Positions 42,181-49,949 of a stretch of DNA of 64,000 nt are shown here, in pieces. Source of the stretch: Candidatus Borkfalkia ceftriaxoniphila (GTDB taxonomy: Bacteria; Bacillota; Clostridia; Christensenellales; Borkfalkiaceae); the NCBI RefSeq assembly GCF_004134775.1, contig NZ_SDOZ01000002.1:248001-312000 (forward strand), read 5' to 3'. A model generated the notes under the pieces. It saw nothing but the letters and a program-made list of their open reading frames with translations. It was not told the DNA's origin and searched no databases. The position numbers and the translations under genes are program-made. How positions within the stretch are numbered: the stretch's first letter is position 1; every line of letters starts with the position of its first letter.

Positions 42181-42209
42181 ATTTTATCAATTTTCCGCGG
42201 TTTTGTAAA
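42181..42209 (-). promoter_or_regulatory. promoter of the T-box/ileS transcript
   Basis: TTTACA, 17-base spacer, TAAAAT on the minus strand, placing +1 at about 42,174. Confidence 0.7.
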
Positions 42210-42257
42210 GCGAAAACGCCGCTCTTGCATAAATTTTTGCGCGCGGAAAAAATCCCC

Positions 42258-42980
42258 TCAGTATTCTTCTAAAATTTTATGCACGTTCGTCAGATCCGCC
42301 GCCGTGATAAAGTTGACGATGCGCTCGCCTTTGATCCCGTGCTCGCTCACCACGACCGCCAACAGTTTTTTATTTTCCTCGAACGCGTCCAAAACCTTTT
42401 GCAGGCTGTCCGCCTTGGAGAGATATTTATAATAGGTCAAAAGATCGCTCTCTTTCAGGATATCGCCCACGGGCGTTTCGGAAAGAAAGGCGTCCACATC
42501 CCGTCCGTTGTCGATGACCTTGCCGATCTCGTGCACGAGACGGCGGTTATTGACGATGCCCGCCATCACCTTGCCGCCGTAGACGGGCAGATTGGAATAA
42601 TTGGTGCGCGCGACGAGAAGGAGCACCTGTTTGACGGACATCTGTTCGTCCACGCTGACGATGCGCTTGTCGGGCATGGTCTCGCCGATGGTGGGCGGCG
42701 CATACAAAAGTTTTTCGATGTACTCTATTTTTTCCACCACCGAATCGCAGGGTACGGCGATGATCTCCCCGTCCATGCTCTGGTGCACGATGGCGTTCCG
42801 AAGGCGCGCATAGTCCATCAGTTCGTCTTCGAATTTGCGTATGACGGAATTTTCCTGCGCGCTGCGCCTTACCATGTCCGAAAAGGACTGCGACGGTTTG
42901 AAATTGTACAGGGCGCGCATTTTACTGTCGATCTTGTTGTAACTGTTGATAAAACGCCTGGCGTTGGTCGTATCGTTCAT
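42258..42980 (-). CDS. CBS-domain pair protein
   Basis: 240 residues from the ATG after GAGGGGGAAGG; the longer frame overlaps the nitrilase-like gene out of frame. The N-terminal 110 residues are helical (FINSYNKIDSKMRALYNFK, then ELMDYARLRNAIVHQ), like the helical domain of HEPN- or DUF-type regulators. Two CBS repeats follow (MSVKQVLLLVARTNYSNLPVYGGKVMAGIVNNRRL and ADSLQKVLDAFEENKKLLAVVV), which usually bind adenine nucleotides. The protein is probably a ligand sensor. It lies 71 bases downstream of the nitrilase-like gene on the same strand and may share its transcript. Confidence 0.78.
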   Translation of the reverse strand: MNDTTNARRFINSYNKIDSKMRALYNFKPSQSFSDMVRRSAQENSVIRKFEDELMDYARLRNAIVHQSMDGEIIAVPCDSVVEKIEYIEKLLYAPPTIGETMPDKRIVSVDEQMSVKQVLLLVARTNYSNLPVYGGKVMAGIVNNRRLVHEIGKVIDNGRDVDAFLSETPVGDILKESDLLTYYKYLSKADSLQKVLDAFEENKKLLAVVVSEHGIKGERIVNFITAADLTNVHKILEEY

Positions 42981-43051
42981 ACCTTCCCCCTCGTTCTTTT
43001 CTTTCAGTATATCACATTTTGCAGTTTTTTCAAACCGCTCGCGTTGTTTTT

Positions 43052-43726
43052 TCAGAAACTGTCCTTGATCTCGCGGCGCAATCCGCGCTTTCTGAGCCCT
43101 ATAAGATGATATTCGCGCTTGCAGTCGATCTCCGCGTCGCATTCGGGCGCGGGGGAGGAGAGGGAAAGTTCCCCGCCCGTCGAGGCGACCTGCGCGATCC
43201 CGGCGCCGCACAGGCAGATATCCAGCCCGTAGCAAAAGGCGAACGCGCGCATCAGGACCTGCGGCAAAAAGTCCACGTTCTCCTCGTACAGGCAGATCGC
43301 GATATCCGCGTCGCAGTCGGAAAGAGTCTTGACGACTTCGGGAAAAAACAAGTCCTCGCCGATGACGAGCCCGATGCGACCCGCGGAAGTCTCGTATACG
43401 CGGAGATGCGCGCCGCTCGTAAATTCGCCGTCGTCCAGATTGCACAGCATATCGGAAACGCCTAAAATGCGCCCCTTGTCCGCGATCGCCGCGCTCTTGC
43501 GCTTGCGGTTGCACGAATATGTATAACAGCCGCTCACAACCACCGCGGAAAGTTCGCGGCTCATGATCGCCAGATCTTCCAGTTTGCCCGTTTCCCCGTC
43601 CAATTCGCGTTCGTAATAGACGTTTTCCAGCCCGTTGAAGCCGAAAACGATCACGTCGCAATCGATACCCTCCGTTTTATCCCAAAAGCCGTTGAGACTT
43701 CCCTCGGTCACAAAATGTATTTTCAT
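43052..43726 (-). CDS. nitrilase-fold protein lacking the Glu-Lys-Cys triad
   Basis: 224 residues from the ATG after GGAGG. The alpha-beta-beta-alpha fold of carbon-nitrogen hydrolases is recognisable: VIVFGFNGLENVYYE, AVVVSGCYTYSC, and AGRIGLVIGEDLFFPEVVKTL followed by DADIAICLYEENV. In active members the last segment reads ICYD..FPE with the catalytic Cys. Here it reads IGED, the VFPE glutamate region reads VFGF, and no lysine is found at the expected spot. All three catalytic positions appear lost. The protein is probably a binding or regulatory member. A downstream CBS-domain gene suggests a signalling role. Confidence 0.65.
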   Translation of the reverse strand: MKIHFVTEGSLNGFWDKTEGIDCDVIVFGFNGLENVYYERELDGETGKLEDLAIMSRELSAVVVSGCYTYSCNRKRKSAAIADKGRILGVSDMLCNLDDGEFTSGAHLRVYETSAGRIGLVIGEDLFFPEVVKTLSDCDADIAICLYEENVDFLPQVLMRAFAFCYGLDICLCGAGIAQVASTGGELSLSSPAPECDAEIDCKREYHLIGLRKRGLRREIKDSF

Positions 43727-43802
43727 AGAAACCTCCGCCCTATTCATGATACGGGACGGCGACGGTTTTTGTGAAAAAGAAAATCGCGCGCCCGCTTTTC
43801 TT

Positions 43803-43831
43803 TTGCAATTTAAAAATAATCGTGGTATAAT
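43803..43831 (+). promoter_or_regulatory. promoter of the ktrB-ktrA operon
   Basis: TTGCAA, 17-base spacer, TATAAT, with the ATG 32 bases past the -10 box. Confidence 0.6.
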
Positions 43832-43862
43832 ACAGGGCGTATAGTTGATACAAGGAGTTTAT

Positions 43863-45188
43863 ATGCAACGGAAAATCCGTTTGACCCCCGTCCGACTGCT
43901 GGCGCTGGTGTATATCGGCATCATCTTTTTGGGCGCTGTCCTCTTGGTCCTGCCTTTTTCTACGAAGGACGGCCTGTCCACCTCCTTTTCGGACGCGCTG
44001 TTCACCGCCACTTCGGCGACGTGCGTGACGGGCCTCATTGTCTACGATACTTTCGAACATTGGACGATGTTCGGGCAGATCGTCATTCTGTTATTGATTC
44101 AGACGGGCGGCATCGGCTTTATGACGCTGGTGTTCGGTATCTGGAAGATCGGCGGCAAGAAGATCGGCATTCAGGCGCGCACGTTCATGCAGGAATCGGT
44201 CAACGCCCCCACCGTAGGCGGGCTCGTCGGGCTTTCGTCGATGATCCTCATCGGCACCCTCATCTTCGAGGGCGCGGGCGCCTTTCTGCTCTCGTTCCGT
44301 TTTATCCCCGATTACGGCTGGGGCATGGGGATCTATATCTCCGTATTCACTTCCGTCTCCGCTTTCTGCAATGCGGGCTTCGATCTGATGGGGATCAACG
44401 AACCTTTCTCCTCCCTCACGCGATATTCGGCGGATCCCATCGTCACTTTGACCGTTTCCGCGCTCATTATCGTCGGCGGCATCGGCTTTTTCGTCTGGCG
44501 CGATCTATGCCAGAACAAACTGCATTTCAAAAAATATTCTCTGCACACGAAATTGGTTTTGACCACTACTGCAATTCTCATCGTAGTGCCTTTCCTTATT
44601 ATCTTATGTTCGGAAAACAGCGTGCCCTGGGGCGGCGAGCGAGTGCTTACCTCGCTGTTTCTCGCCGTAAGCCCGCGCACGGCGGGATTCAATACGCTGC
44701 CGCTCACGTCGCTGCGAGGCAGCACCATCGCCATCACGATCCTTTTGATGTTCATCGGCGGCTCCTCGGGCTCCACCGCGGGCGGAATCAAGACGACGAC
44801 GTTCGCGACGCTGATCTTGTCCATGTTTTCGCTCGTCAAGCGTAAAAAGTCGGTGCAATGTTTCGGCAGAAGGCTGGACGAGGACAGTTGCCGCCACGCT
44901 TCCCGCTTTATCACGCTGTTTCTCTGCATTGCGGCGACGGGCGTGCTCGCCATTATGCTCATCGACGGCTGGGCGGGCTTTACCGACGTGATATTCGAAG
45001 TATTTTCCGCGATCGGCACCGTGGGACTTTCCCTCGGCATCACGCCCGATCTGCACGTGGCTTCGCAGATGATCCTGGCGCTTTTAATGTATCTCGGCCG
45101 CGTGGGTTGTTTGACGTTTATGCTCATGTTCAAAGACGTGAGCGCGCCCACGGCGGAATTGCCGCACGAAGCGGTACGCATCGGCTGA
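43863..45188 (+). CDS. ktrB: KtrB/TrkH potassium uptake protein
   Basis: 441 residues from the ATG after CAAGGAG. Eight or more membrane helices are grouped in four M-P-M units. Selectivity-loop segments are TATSATCVTGLI, FTSVSAFCNAGFDL, AVSPRTAGFNTLPL and VFSAIGTVGLSLGI, each with the conserved glycine. It is the membrane channel-like subunit of a K+ uptake system gated by the cytoplasmic KtrA ring encoded next. Confidence 0.93.
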   Translation: MQRKIRLTPVRLLALVYIGIIFLGAVLLVLPFSTKDGLSTSFSDALFTATSATCVTGLIVYDTFEHWTMFGQIVILLLIQTGGIGFMTLVFGIWKIGGKKIGIQARTFMQESVNAPTVGGLVGLSSMILIGTLIFEGAGAFLLSFRFIPDYGWGMGIYISVFTSVSAFCNAGFDLMGINEPFSSLTRYSADPIVTLTVSALIIVGGIGFFVWRDLCQNKLHFKKYSLHTKLVLTTTAILIVVPFLIILCSENSVPWGGERVLTSLFLAVSPRTAGFNTLPLTSLRGSTIAITILLMFIGGSSGSTAGGIKTTTFATLILSMFSLVKRKKSVQCFGRRLDEDSCRHASRFITLFLCIAATGVLAIMLIDGWAGFTDVIFEVFSAIGTVGLSLGITPDLHVASQMILALLMYLGRVGCLTFMLMFKDVSAPTAELPHEAVRIG

Positions 45189-45206
45189 TAAAATTCTGGA
45201 GGTTTT

Positions 45207-45851
45207 ATGAAATCCGTTCTGATTATAGGGCTGGGCAGATTCGGCACCTATATGGCAAAAAAATTCACGGCGCTCGGCAACCACGTCATGGCGCTGGACA
45301 CCGACGAAGAGAAAGTCAATGAGATCCTCCCCTTCGTCACCACCGCGCAGATCGGCGACGCGACGAAAGAAAGCGTTCTCGAATCCATCGGCGTGGATAA
45401 CTTCGACCTTTGCGTCGTGTCCGTGGGCGAAAATTTTCAATCCTCTCTGGAAACGACGTCGCTGTTAAAGGAATTGGGCGCAAAATACGTTCTGAGCCGC
45501 GCCTGCACGGAAATACAGGCAAAATTCCTGCTCAAAAACGGCGCGGACAACGTGGTATACGCCGAAAAGGAAATGGCGGAGCGTCTGGCGGTCAAGTACA
45601 GCGCGAACAACATTTTCGACTACATTCAACTCACGCCCGAATATGCGATCTTCGAGATCCCCACGCCCAAAAGTTGGGCGGGCAAAACCATCCGCGACAA
45701 GGGCGTGCGCGCGAAATACAACCTCAATATCCTCGCGATCAAGCGCGGCAGCAACTTAACGCCCCTGCCTTCCGCGGATTACGTGTTCAACGCATCGGAG
45801 CGTCTCATCGTCATGTGCAAGCGCGCAGACATCGACAAAATGGTACATTGA
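45207..45851 (+). CDS. ktrA: KtrA/TrkA potassium uptake regulator
   Basis: 214 residues. A Rossmann RCK-N domain (SVLIIGLGRFGTYMAKKFTALG, with the GxGxxG nucleotide site) and acidic end of the second strand (ALDTDEEKV) are followed by an RCK-C domain ending RLIVMCKRADIDKM. It binds NAD(H) or ATP/ADP and gates the KtrB channel. GGAGG precedes the ATG, 19 bases after ktrB. The next gene, a DUF2284 protein, follows by one base. Confidence 0.93.
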   Translation: MKSVLIIGLGRFGTYMAKKFTALGNHVMALDTDEEKVNEILPFVTTAQIGDATKESVLESIGVDNFDLCVVSVGENFQSSLETTSLLKELGAKYVLSRACTEIQAKFLLKNGADNVVYAEKEMAERLAVKYSANNIFDYIQLTPEYAIFEIPTPKSWAGKTIRDKGVRAKYNLNILAIKRGSNLTPLPSADYVFNASERLIVMCKRADIDKMVH

Positions 45852-45852
45852 T

Positions 45853-46395
45853 ATGCGATACGACGCAGAAGAACTGAAAAAACTCGCTTTGCGGGAAGGT
45901 TTTACCGCGGCGGGCGAACTCAACCTCAAAGCCGTGGTCTTTATGCCCGAAGTGCGCGATATGTGCCGCGCGGACAAGTGCAGCGCCTACGGACGCAACT
46001 GGCGCTGTCCGCCTGCGTGCGGCAGCATCGAGGAGGCGACAGAGCGCGCCAAAAAGTATTCTTTCGGCATGCTGGTGCAGACGGTCGGCAAGATGGAGGA
46101 CGATTTCGATTTCGAAACCATCGAAGAAACTTCCAAAAAACACGCGGCGAGTTTTATTTCCATGATGCGTATACTGAAAGGAAAATACGACGATATTCTC
46201 GCCATGGGCGCGGGCACCTGCGCGCGCTGCAAACAGTGTACATATCCCGACGCGCCCTGCCGCTTTCCCGAAGATTCGTATTCTTCCATGGAAGCCTACG
46301 GGCTGTGGGTCAGCCGCGTATGCGAGTTGTCTTCCCTCCCCTACAACTACGGTAAACAGACCATCGCCTTTACGAGTTGCTATCTGTTGAAATAA
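45853..46395 (+). CDS. DUF2284 cysteine-rich metal-binding protein
   Basis: 180 residues with about ten cysteines in family-typical groups: MCRADKCSAYGRNWRCPPACGSIEE near residues 37-60 and GTCARCKQCTYPDAPCRFPEDSY near 118-140. These probably bind iron-sulfur or zinc. The function of DUF2284 is unknown, though some members lie near corrinoid or redox genes. It starts one base after the ktrA stop without its own clear ribosome site, so translation is coupled. Its place with potassium uptake may be chance. Confidence 0.82.
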   Translation: MRYDAEELKKLALREGFTAAGELNLKAVVFMPEVRDMCRADKCSAYGRNWRCPPACGSIEEATERAKKYSFGMLVQTVGKMEDDFDFETIEETSKKHAASFISMMRILKGKYDDILAMGAGTCARCKQCTYPDAPCRFPEDSYSSMEAYGLWVSRVCELSSLPYNYGKQTIAFTSCYLLK

Positions 46396-46431
46396 AAAGA
46401 GCCTTTCGCGCTTTGCGAAAGGCTCTTTTTT
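46394..46431. terminator. bidirectional terminator
   Basis: Stem AAAAAGAGCCTTTCGC / GCGAAAGGCTCTTTTTT with a five-base loop between converging genes. Confidence 0.85.
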
Positions 46432-46433
46432 CG

Positions 46434-46784
46434 TTAAAGCAATACGGCCGCGTAATAGTCGTACGCGCTCGCCGCCGCGCAGGCGCCTATGGCGACGGAG
46501 ATGATGATGAAAATTACGTACAGGATCACGCCGACGAGCGCGCCTTTGCCGCACGATTTGGAGCGGAGGGGCAGGGTGTCCTTCCACACCAGGAACAGGA
46601 TCAGACCGACAAGCGGGATTAAAAATCCTAAAAACGCCCATCCGAAACTGCTGCCGTCTACCGGCGCATTCGCGGAATACGCGGGCGGCGCCTGCTGAGG
46701 CGGGACGTCGTTCTGCGGCGCGCCGCAGTAGGTGCAGTAGGTCTCGTTGTCGCCGATCTCTTTTCCGCATTTTTTACAAAACAT
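46434..46784 (-). CDS. zinc-ribbon membrane protein A
   Basis: 116 residues. An N-terminal zinc ribbon, CKKCGKEIGDNETYCTYCG, is followed by a proline-rich linker (PPQQAPPAY) and two membrane helices (WAFLGFLIPLVGLILFLVW and GALVGVILYVIFIIISVAI). The layout matches small zinc-ribbon membrane proteins of Firmicutes with no known role. It is a close paralogue of the next upstream protein (shared RSK-CGKGAL-GVI after the first helix), so it arose by tandem duplication. Confidence 0.75.
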   Translation of the reverse strand: MFCKKCGKEIGDNETYCTYCGAPQNDVPPQQAPPAYSANAPVDGSSFGWAFLGFLIPLVGLILFLVWKDTLPLRSKSCGKGALVGVILYVIFIIISVAIGACAAASAYDYYAAVLL

Positions 46785-46811
46785 TTTTTATATCCTCCCG
46801 ATTAAATTATA

Positions 46812-47183
46812 TTACGGCTGACCGTACCGATAAGATGCCGAGGCAGCCGCTATTATCACGAAAATAACGATTATGTACAGTACGACGAGAACAACTTCCG
46901 CAATGACGCCGATGAGCGCGCCCTTGCCGCACAGTTTCGAACGGATCGGAAAAGTCGTCTGCCATACGAGGTAGAGGATAAATCCCACGAGCGGGAAAAA
47001 GAATCCCAGCACCGTCCAGCCCCCGTTCGGCAGATCCTGCAGATTGTAACGGGGCGCGGGATAAGGCGGCGGTTGCGCCGGACTGCCGGCGGGCGGGCAA
47101 TTTTCCAGCAAATGTTTACCGCAGTACGGGCAGAAACTGCCCCCTTCGTCGTCGATTTGTTTTCCGCAATATTTACAGAACAT
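46812..47183 (-). CDS. zinc-ribbon membrane protein B
   Basis: 123 residues from the ATG after AAGGAG; the longer frame starts within an upstream terminator. It has the same build as its downstream paralogue: ribbon CKYCGKQIDDEGGSFCPYCG, a proline-rich linker, and two helices (WTVLGFFFPLVGFILYLVW, GALIGVIAEVVLVVLYIIVI). Gene order and spacing (27 bases) suggest one transcript. The function is unknown; such proteins may sense or bind membrane partners through the ribbon. Confidence 0.75.
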   Translation of the reverse strand: MFCKYCGKQIDDEGGSFCPYCGKHLLENCPPAGSPAQPPPYPAPRYNLQDLPNGGWTVLGFFFPLVGFILYLVWQTTFPIRSKLCGKGALIGVIAEVVLVVLYIIVIFVIIAAASASYRYGQP

Positions 47184-47213
47184 GACGCTCCTTTTTCCGT
47201 GAACCGATTTTTT

Positions 47214-47254
47214 GTTTTCCCGACGGGAAAACAAAAACGGGTACCCGTTTTTGT
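47214..47254 (-). terminator. two overlapping palindromes, tandem terminators
   Basis: ACAAAAACGGGT with its complement (47,231-47,254) and GTTTTCCCG / CGGGAAAAC (47,214-47,232) share four bases. Each is followed by T-rich sequence on the minus strand, about 50-90 bases past the ligase-like gene. Confidence 0.7.
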
Positions 47255-47303
47255 TCGACATATTTCGTTGTTTATTTCATTTTACAATAGGATGCGCGTT
47301 GTG

Positions 47304-48911
47304 TCAAGTATTTTTCGGATTTTCCTCTTCCAAAGATTTTCTGTCGATCTTGCCGATCAGATTGACGGGCAGGCGATCGCGCACCTCGATGAATTTCGGC
47401 ACCGCGTAGGCGATGAGTTTCGCACGGCACAGCGAAAGCAACTCTTCTTTCAGCGAATCCCCGTCCGCGCTTTCGACGTAAAGTTTTACGACCTGCCCCT
47501 TCACCGTGTCCGAAACGCCCACGGCGCACGCCTTTTTCACTTTCGGGCATAAAAGCGCCACGCTCTCGATCTCCGAGGGATACACGGGCACGCCGCTCAC
47601 CTTGATCATGTTCTTGATGCGCTGTTTGAAATAGAGAAAACCGTCCTCGTCCAGATATCCGTAATCTCCCGTTTTCAGCCAGGTCTCGCCTTCAAGGCGC
47701 TCGAAAGGCTGTTCGCCGTTCCCCAAGTATCCCTGCATAAACAGCGGCGTGCGGATATAAATTTCCCCCACCTCGCCCGCGGGCAGTTTTTTGCCATTCT
47801 TCACGATACATACGCGCGTGTCGGAAAGCGGATAGCCGATCGAGCCGGGGCGGTTATGCTCGCGCGTGTTGACGAGACAAACAGTCACCGTTTCCGTCAG
47901 CCCGTACCCCTCGTACATATGCGCGTTGCTGTTGCCGCGTTTTAAGACTTCGTCAAACTTTTCGATGAGCGCGCGCGGCGCGCTGTCGCCGCCGACGAAC
48001 ACGTCCTTAATGGAAGAAAGGTCGCCGCCCGTGAAAGTTTTTTCTCCCATCAATTTCAAATACATGGTGGGAACGCCCGTCAGAATGTTCGCCCGCTCCT
48101 TTTGGATCTGCCGCGCGCAGCGCTTCGCGTCGAACTTGATACACATGATGTTCGTCCTGCGCATGATCATGCACATATGCATATTGATGCATAGTCCGAA
48201 CCCGTGAAAAATGGGCAGAACGTTGTAGAGCGAAACGTAATTTTCCAGCGGTTCGCTCAAAAACTCCTGCGCCTTGGAACACAGAAGATTGAACGTATAA
48301 TTGTTGTGGACGATGATCTTCGGCTCGCCCGTGGTGCCGCCGCTCGCGAGATAGACTGCCGGCTCGGCTTGCGCGAAGTTGACCGAAGGGAGCGAAGGGC
48401 CCCGCTTCTTTTTCAGCAGTTTTTCCAGTTTTTCGCCCCAGCCGAGTTTTTTATTGGTCATGCGGTAATACGCCCTTGCCGCCGCACCCATGAACCAACC
48501 GCAGTCGCTTTCAAGAACGGGCACGCCGAAAGCGGGTTTTTCCTCGCCCGCATGGGGATAGGCATCGTATACGACGATGAGTTTGCTGTCCGTCTTTTTG
48601 GCGCTCTCCGACAATTTTTCGGGCGGGATGTAGGGATGCACAAGATTGACCGCCGCGCCCAATTTGTTCGCCGCGTAAAAGGCGAGCAGCGCGGAGGGAG
48701 AATTGGGCATGCAAAGCGTGATCGTATCCCCTTTTCCGATATGAAAACGCGCGGAAAAACTTTCCGCAAGCGCATCGATGAGTACGAATACTTGATCGAA
48801 AGAAATGCGGTTCCCGTAAAAGGAGATCGCCGTGCGGATGGTACTGCCCGACAGATTCAGGCGCGCCGCCTGGTACATGGAAAGCGCGGGAGTAATTTCG
48901 CGTTCAAACAA
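47304..48911 (-). CDS. ANL-family acyl-CoA synthetase-like ligase
   Basis: 535 residues from a TTG after GAGGTG. Motifs: VYLASGGTTGEPKIIVHNN, where the usual TSGTTG is ASGGTTG, then YEGYGLTETVTVC, LKTGDYGYLDEDGFLYFKQRIKNM and VNLIGKIDRKSLEEE with the C-terminal lysine. It should activate a fatty or aromatic acid, probably to a CoA ester. It lies nine bases downstream of a membrane acyltransferase gene, so the two may form an acyl-activation/transfer pair. There is no carrier-protein gene here, unlike the 20,954-22,396 ligase. Confidence 0.85.
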   Translation of the reverse strand: MFEREITPALSMYQAARLNLSGSTIRTAISFYGNRISFDQVFVLIDALAESFSARFHIGKGDTITLCMPNSPSALLAFYAANKLGAAVNLVHPYIPPEKLSESAKKTDSKLIVVYDAYPHAGEEKPAFGVPVLESDCGWFMGAAARAYYRMTNKKLGWGEKLEKLLKKKRGPSLPSVNFAQAEPAVYLASGGTTGEPKIIVHNNYTFNLLCSKAQEFLSEPLENYVSLYNVLPIFHGFGLCINMHMCMIMRRTNIMCIKFDAKRCARQIQKERANILTGVPTMYLKLMGEKTFTGGDLSSIKDVFVGGDSAPRALIEKFDEVLKRGNSNAHMYEGYGLTETVTVCLVNTREHNRPGSIGYPLSDTRVCIVKNGKKLPAGEVGEIYIRTPLFMQGYLGNGEQPFERLEGETWLKTGDYGYLDEDGFLYFKQRIKNMIKVSGVPVYPSEIESVALLCPKVKKACAVGVSDTVKGQVVKLYVESADGDSLKEELLSLCRAKLIAYAVPKFIEVRDRLPVNLIGKIDRKSLEEENPKNT

Positions 48912-48920
48912 AATGCCACC

Positions 48921-49883
48921 TCAAACGAACAGAGAATAGAGTGCCACCGCAAGGATGGTGATAACGGGGATCACGACCATATGGGAAAGGTAAATGATCG
49001 CGGTGTGGCGTCCCAAAAAACAGACGCCGTTGTTCCAACTTCCGTCCAGCGGGCGGAAAGCGTATTTTGCGGGAGTGTGATAGACAGCGCGGCCAATCGC
49101 GCTGCCGAGCAAGACCATCGTGGCCCAGGGCAAGATCGGGAAATAATCCGCCGAATCGAATTGATAATGCTTGACGTAAACGAAGATCGCCCAAACCGCC
49201 GATTGATTTTTATCCGACGAGGGCATCACCGTCGAATAGAAAAACGGATACCCCTCTTTGCATGAAAACGTTCCGTAGCAGGTGAGATAGACGCAAAGCA
49301 GTACGAATCCCGTTAAGGCAGGGAGATAGCCGAGCGCAGTCTCGGCTATCTTTTTCGCTTTTGCCCCTTTCACGGGCAAAAGCGCCAGCCGCGCGAGCAG
49401 ATCGACGACCGCATACATGAGAACGGCGGCGGCGAGCATGTGCAGAACGCCGAATCTCACGATAAATCCTTCGTAATAACTTTCGATCACGCCCGTCACG
49501 CCCGTGATGCCGAGCGCGCACAACGCGAGCAGAAATCCGCGCTTGAAATTGCTTTTGGACAGCGTGCAACTGATGCCGCACAGAACGAAAAACGTACAGA
49601 TGACGAAAAAACGCACGGTGTTGCGGAAATCGCCCTTCCAATAAACGAGGGCATATTTGGACAGTTCGCGCCCCAGCGTGGTTCCGAAAAATTCATTCAC
49701 GACGGGCAGAACGTCCATCATATTGAACATGAAGTGATCGAACACCATCAAAACGACGCAAAGTCCGCGCAAAAAATCCAGTTCCCAGAACCGCTCTTTG
49801 CGCTTTTTCGTAAAGCGCGCGATCCCCGCCCCGAAATCATCCGCTTTTATTCGGTTGTCGCGCACAGCGCCCTCTAAAAACAT
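48921..49883 (-). CDS. HGSNAT/DUF1624-like membrane acyltransferase
   Basis: 320 residues with about eight membrane helices. The N-terminal signature ERFWELDFLRGLCVVLMVFDHFMFNMM matches the catalytic-domain start of heparan-alpha-glucosaminide acetyltransferase relatives, which carry acyl groups across a membrane to a sugar. A later FPILPWATMVLLGSAIGRA and C-terminal GRHTAIIYLSHMVV agree. A TTGACA-17-TACACT promoter ends nine bases before the ATG and no ribosome site is seen, so the mRNA may be leaderless. It is followed by an acyl-CoA ligase-like gene in the same operon. Confidence 0.8.
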   Translation of the reverse strand: MFLEGAVRDNRIKADDFGAGIARFTKKRKERFWELDFLRGLCVVLMVFDHFMFNMMDVLPVVNEFFGTTLGRELSKYALVYWKGDFRNTVRFFVICTFFVLCGISCTLSKSNFKRGFLLALCALGITGVTGVIESYYEGFIVRFGVLHMLAAAVLMYAVVDLLARLALLPVKGAKAKKIAETALGYLPALTGFVLLCVYLTCYGTFSCKEGYPFFYSTVMPSSDKNQSAVWAIFVYVKHYQFDSADYFPILPWATMVLLGSAIGRAVYHTPAKYAFRPLDGSWNNGVCFLGRHTAIIYLSHMVVIPVITILAVALYSLFV

Positions 49884-49891
49884 ATGCGTTC

Positions 49892-49920
49892 AGTGTACAT
49901 GATTTCCCCGTTTTTGTCAA
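49892..49920 (-). promoter_or_regulatory. promoter of the acyltransferase/ligase operon, predicted leaderless
   Basis: TTGACA, 17-base spacer, TACACT; the ATG begins eight bases after the -10 box. Confidence 0.6.
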
Positions 49921-49949
49921 CAACTCTGTGAAAAGTTTGGCGAAGCGCA

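Noticed and set aside
42981..43661. N-terminal extension of the CBS-domain frame
   Set aside because: It is the nitrilase-like gene read in another frame; the CBS protein has its own ribosome site and ATG at 42,980.
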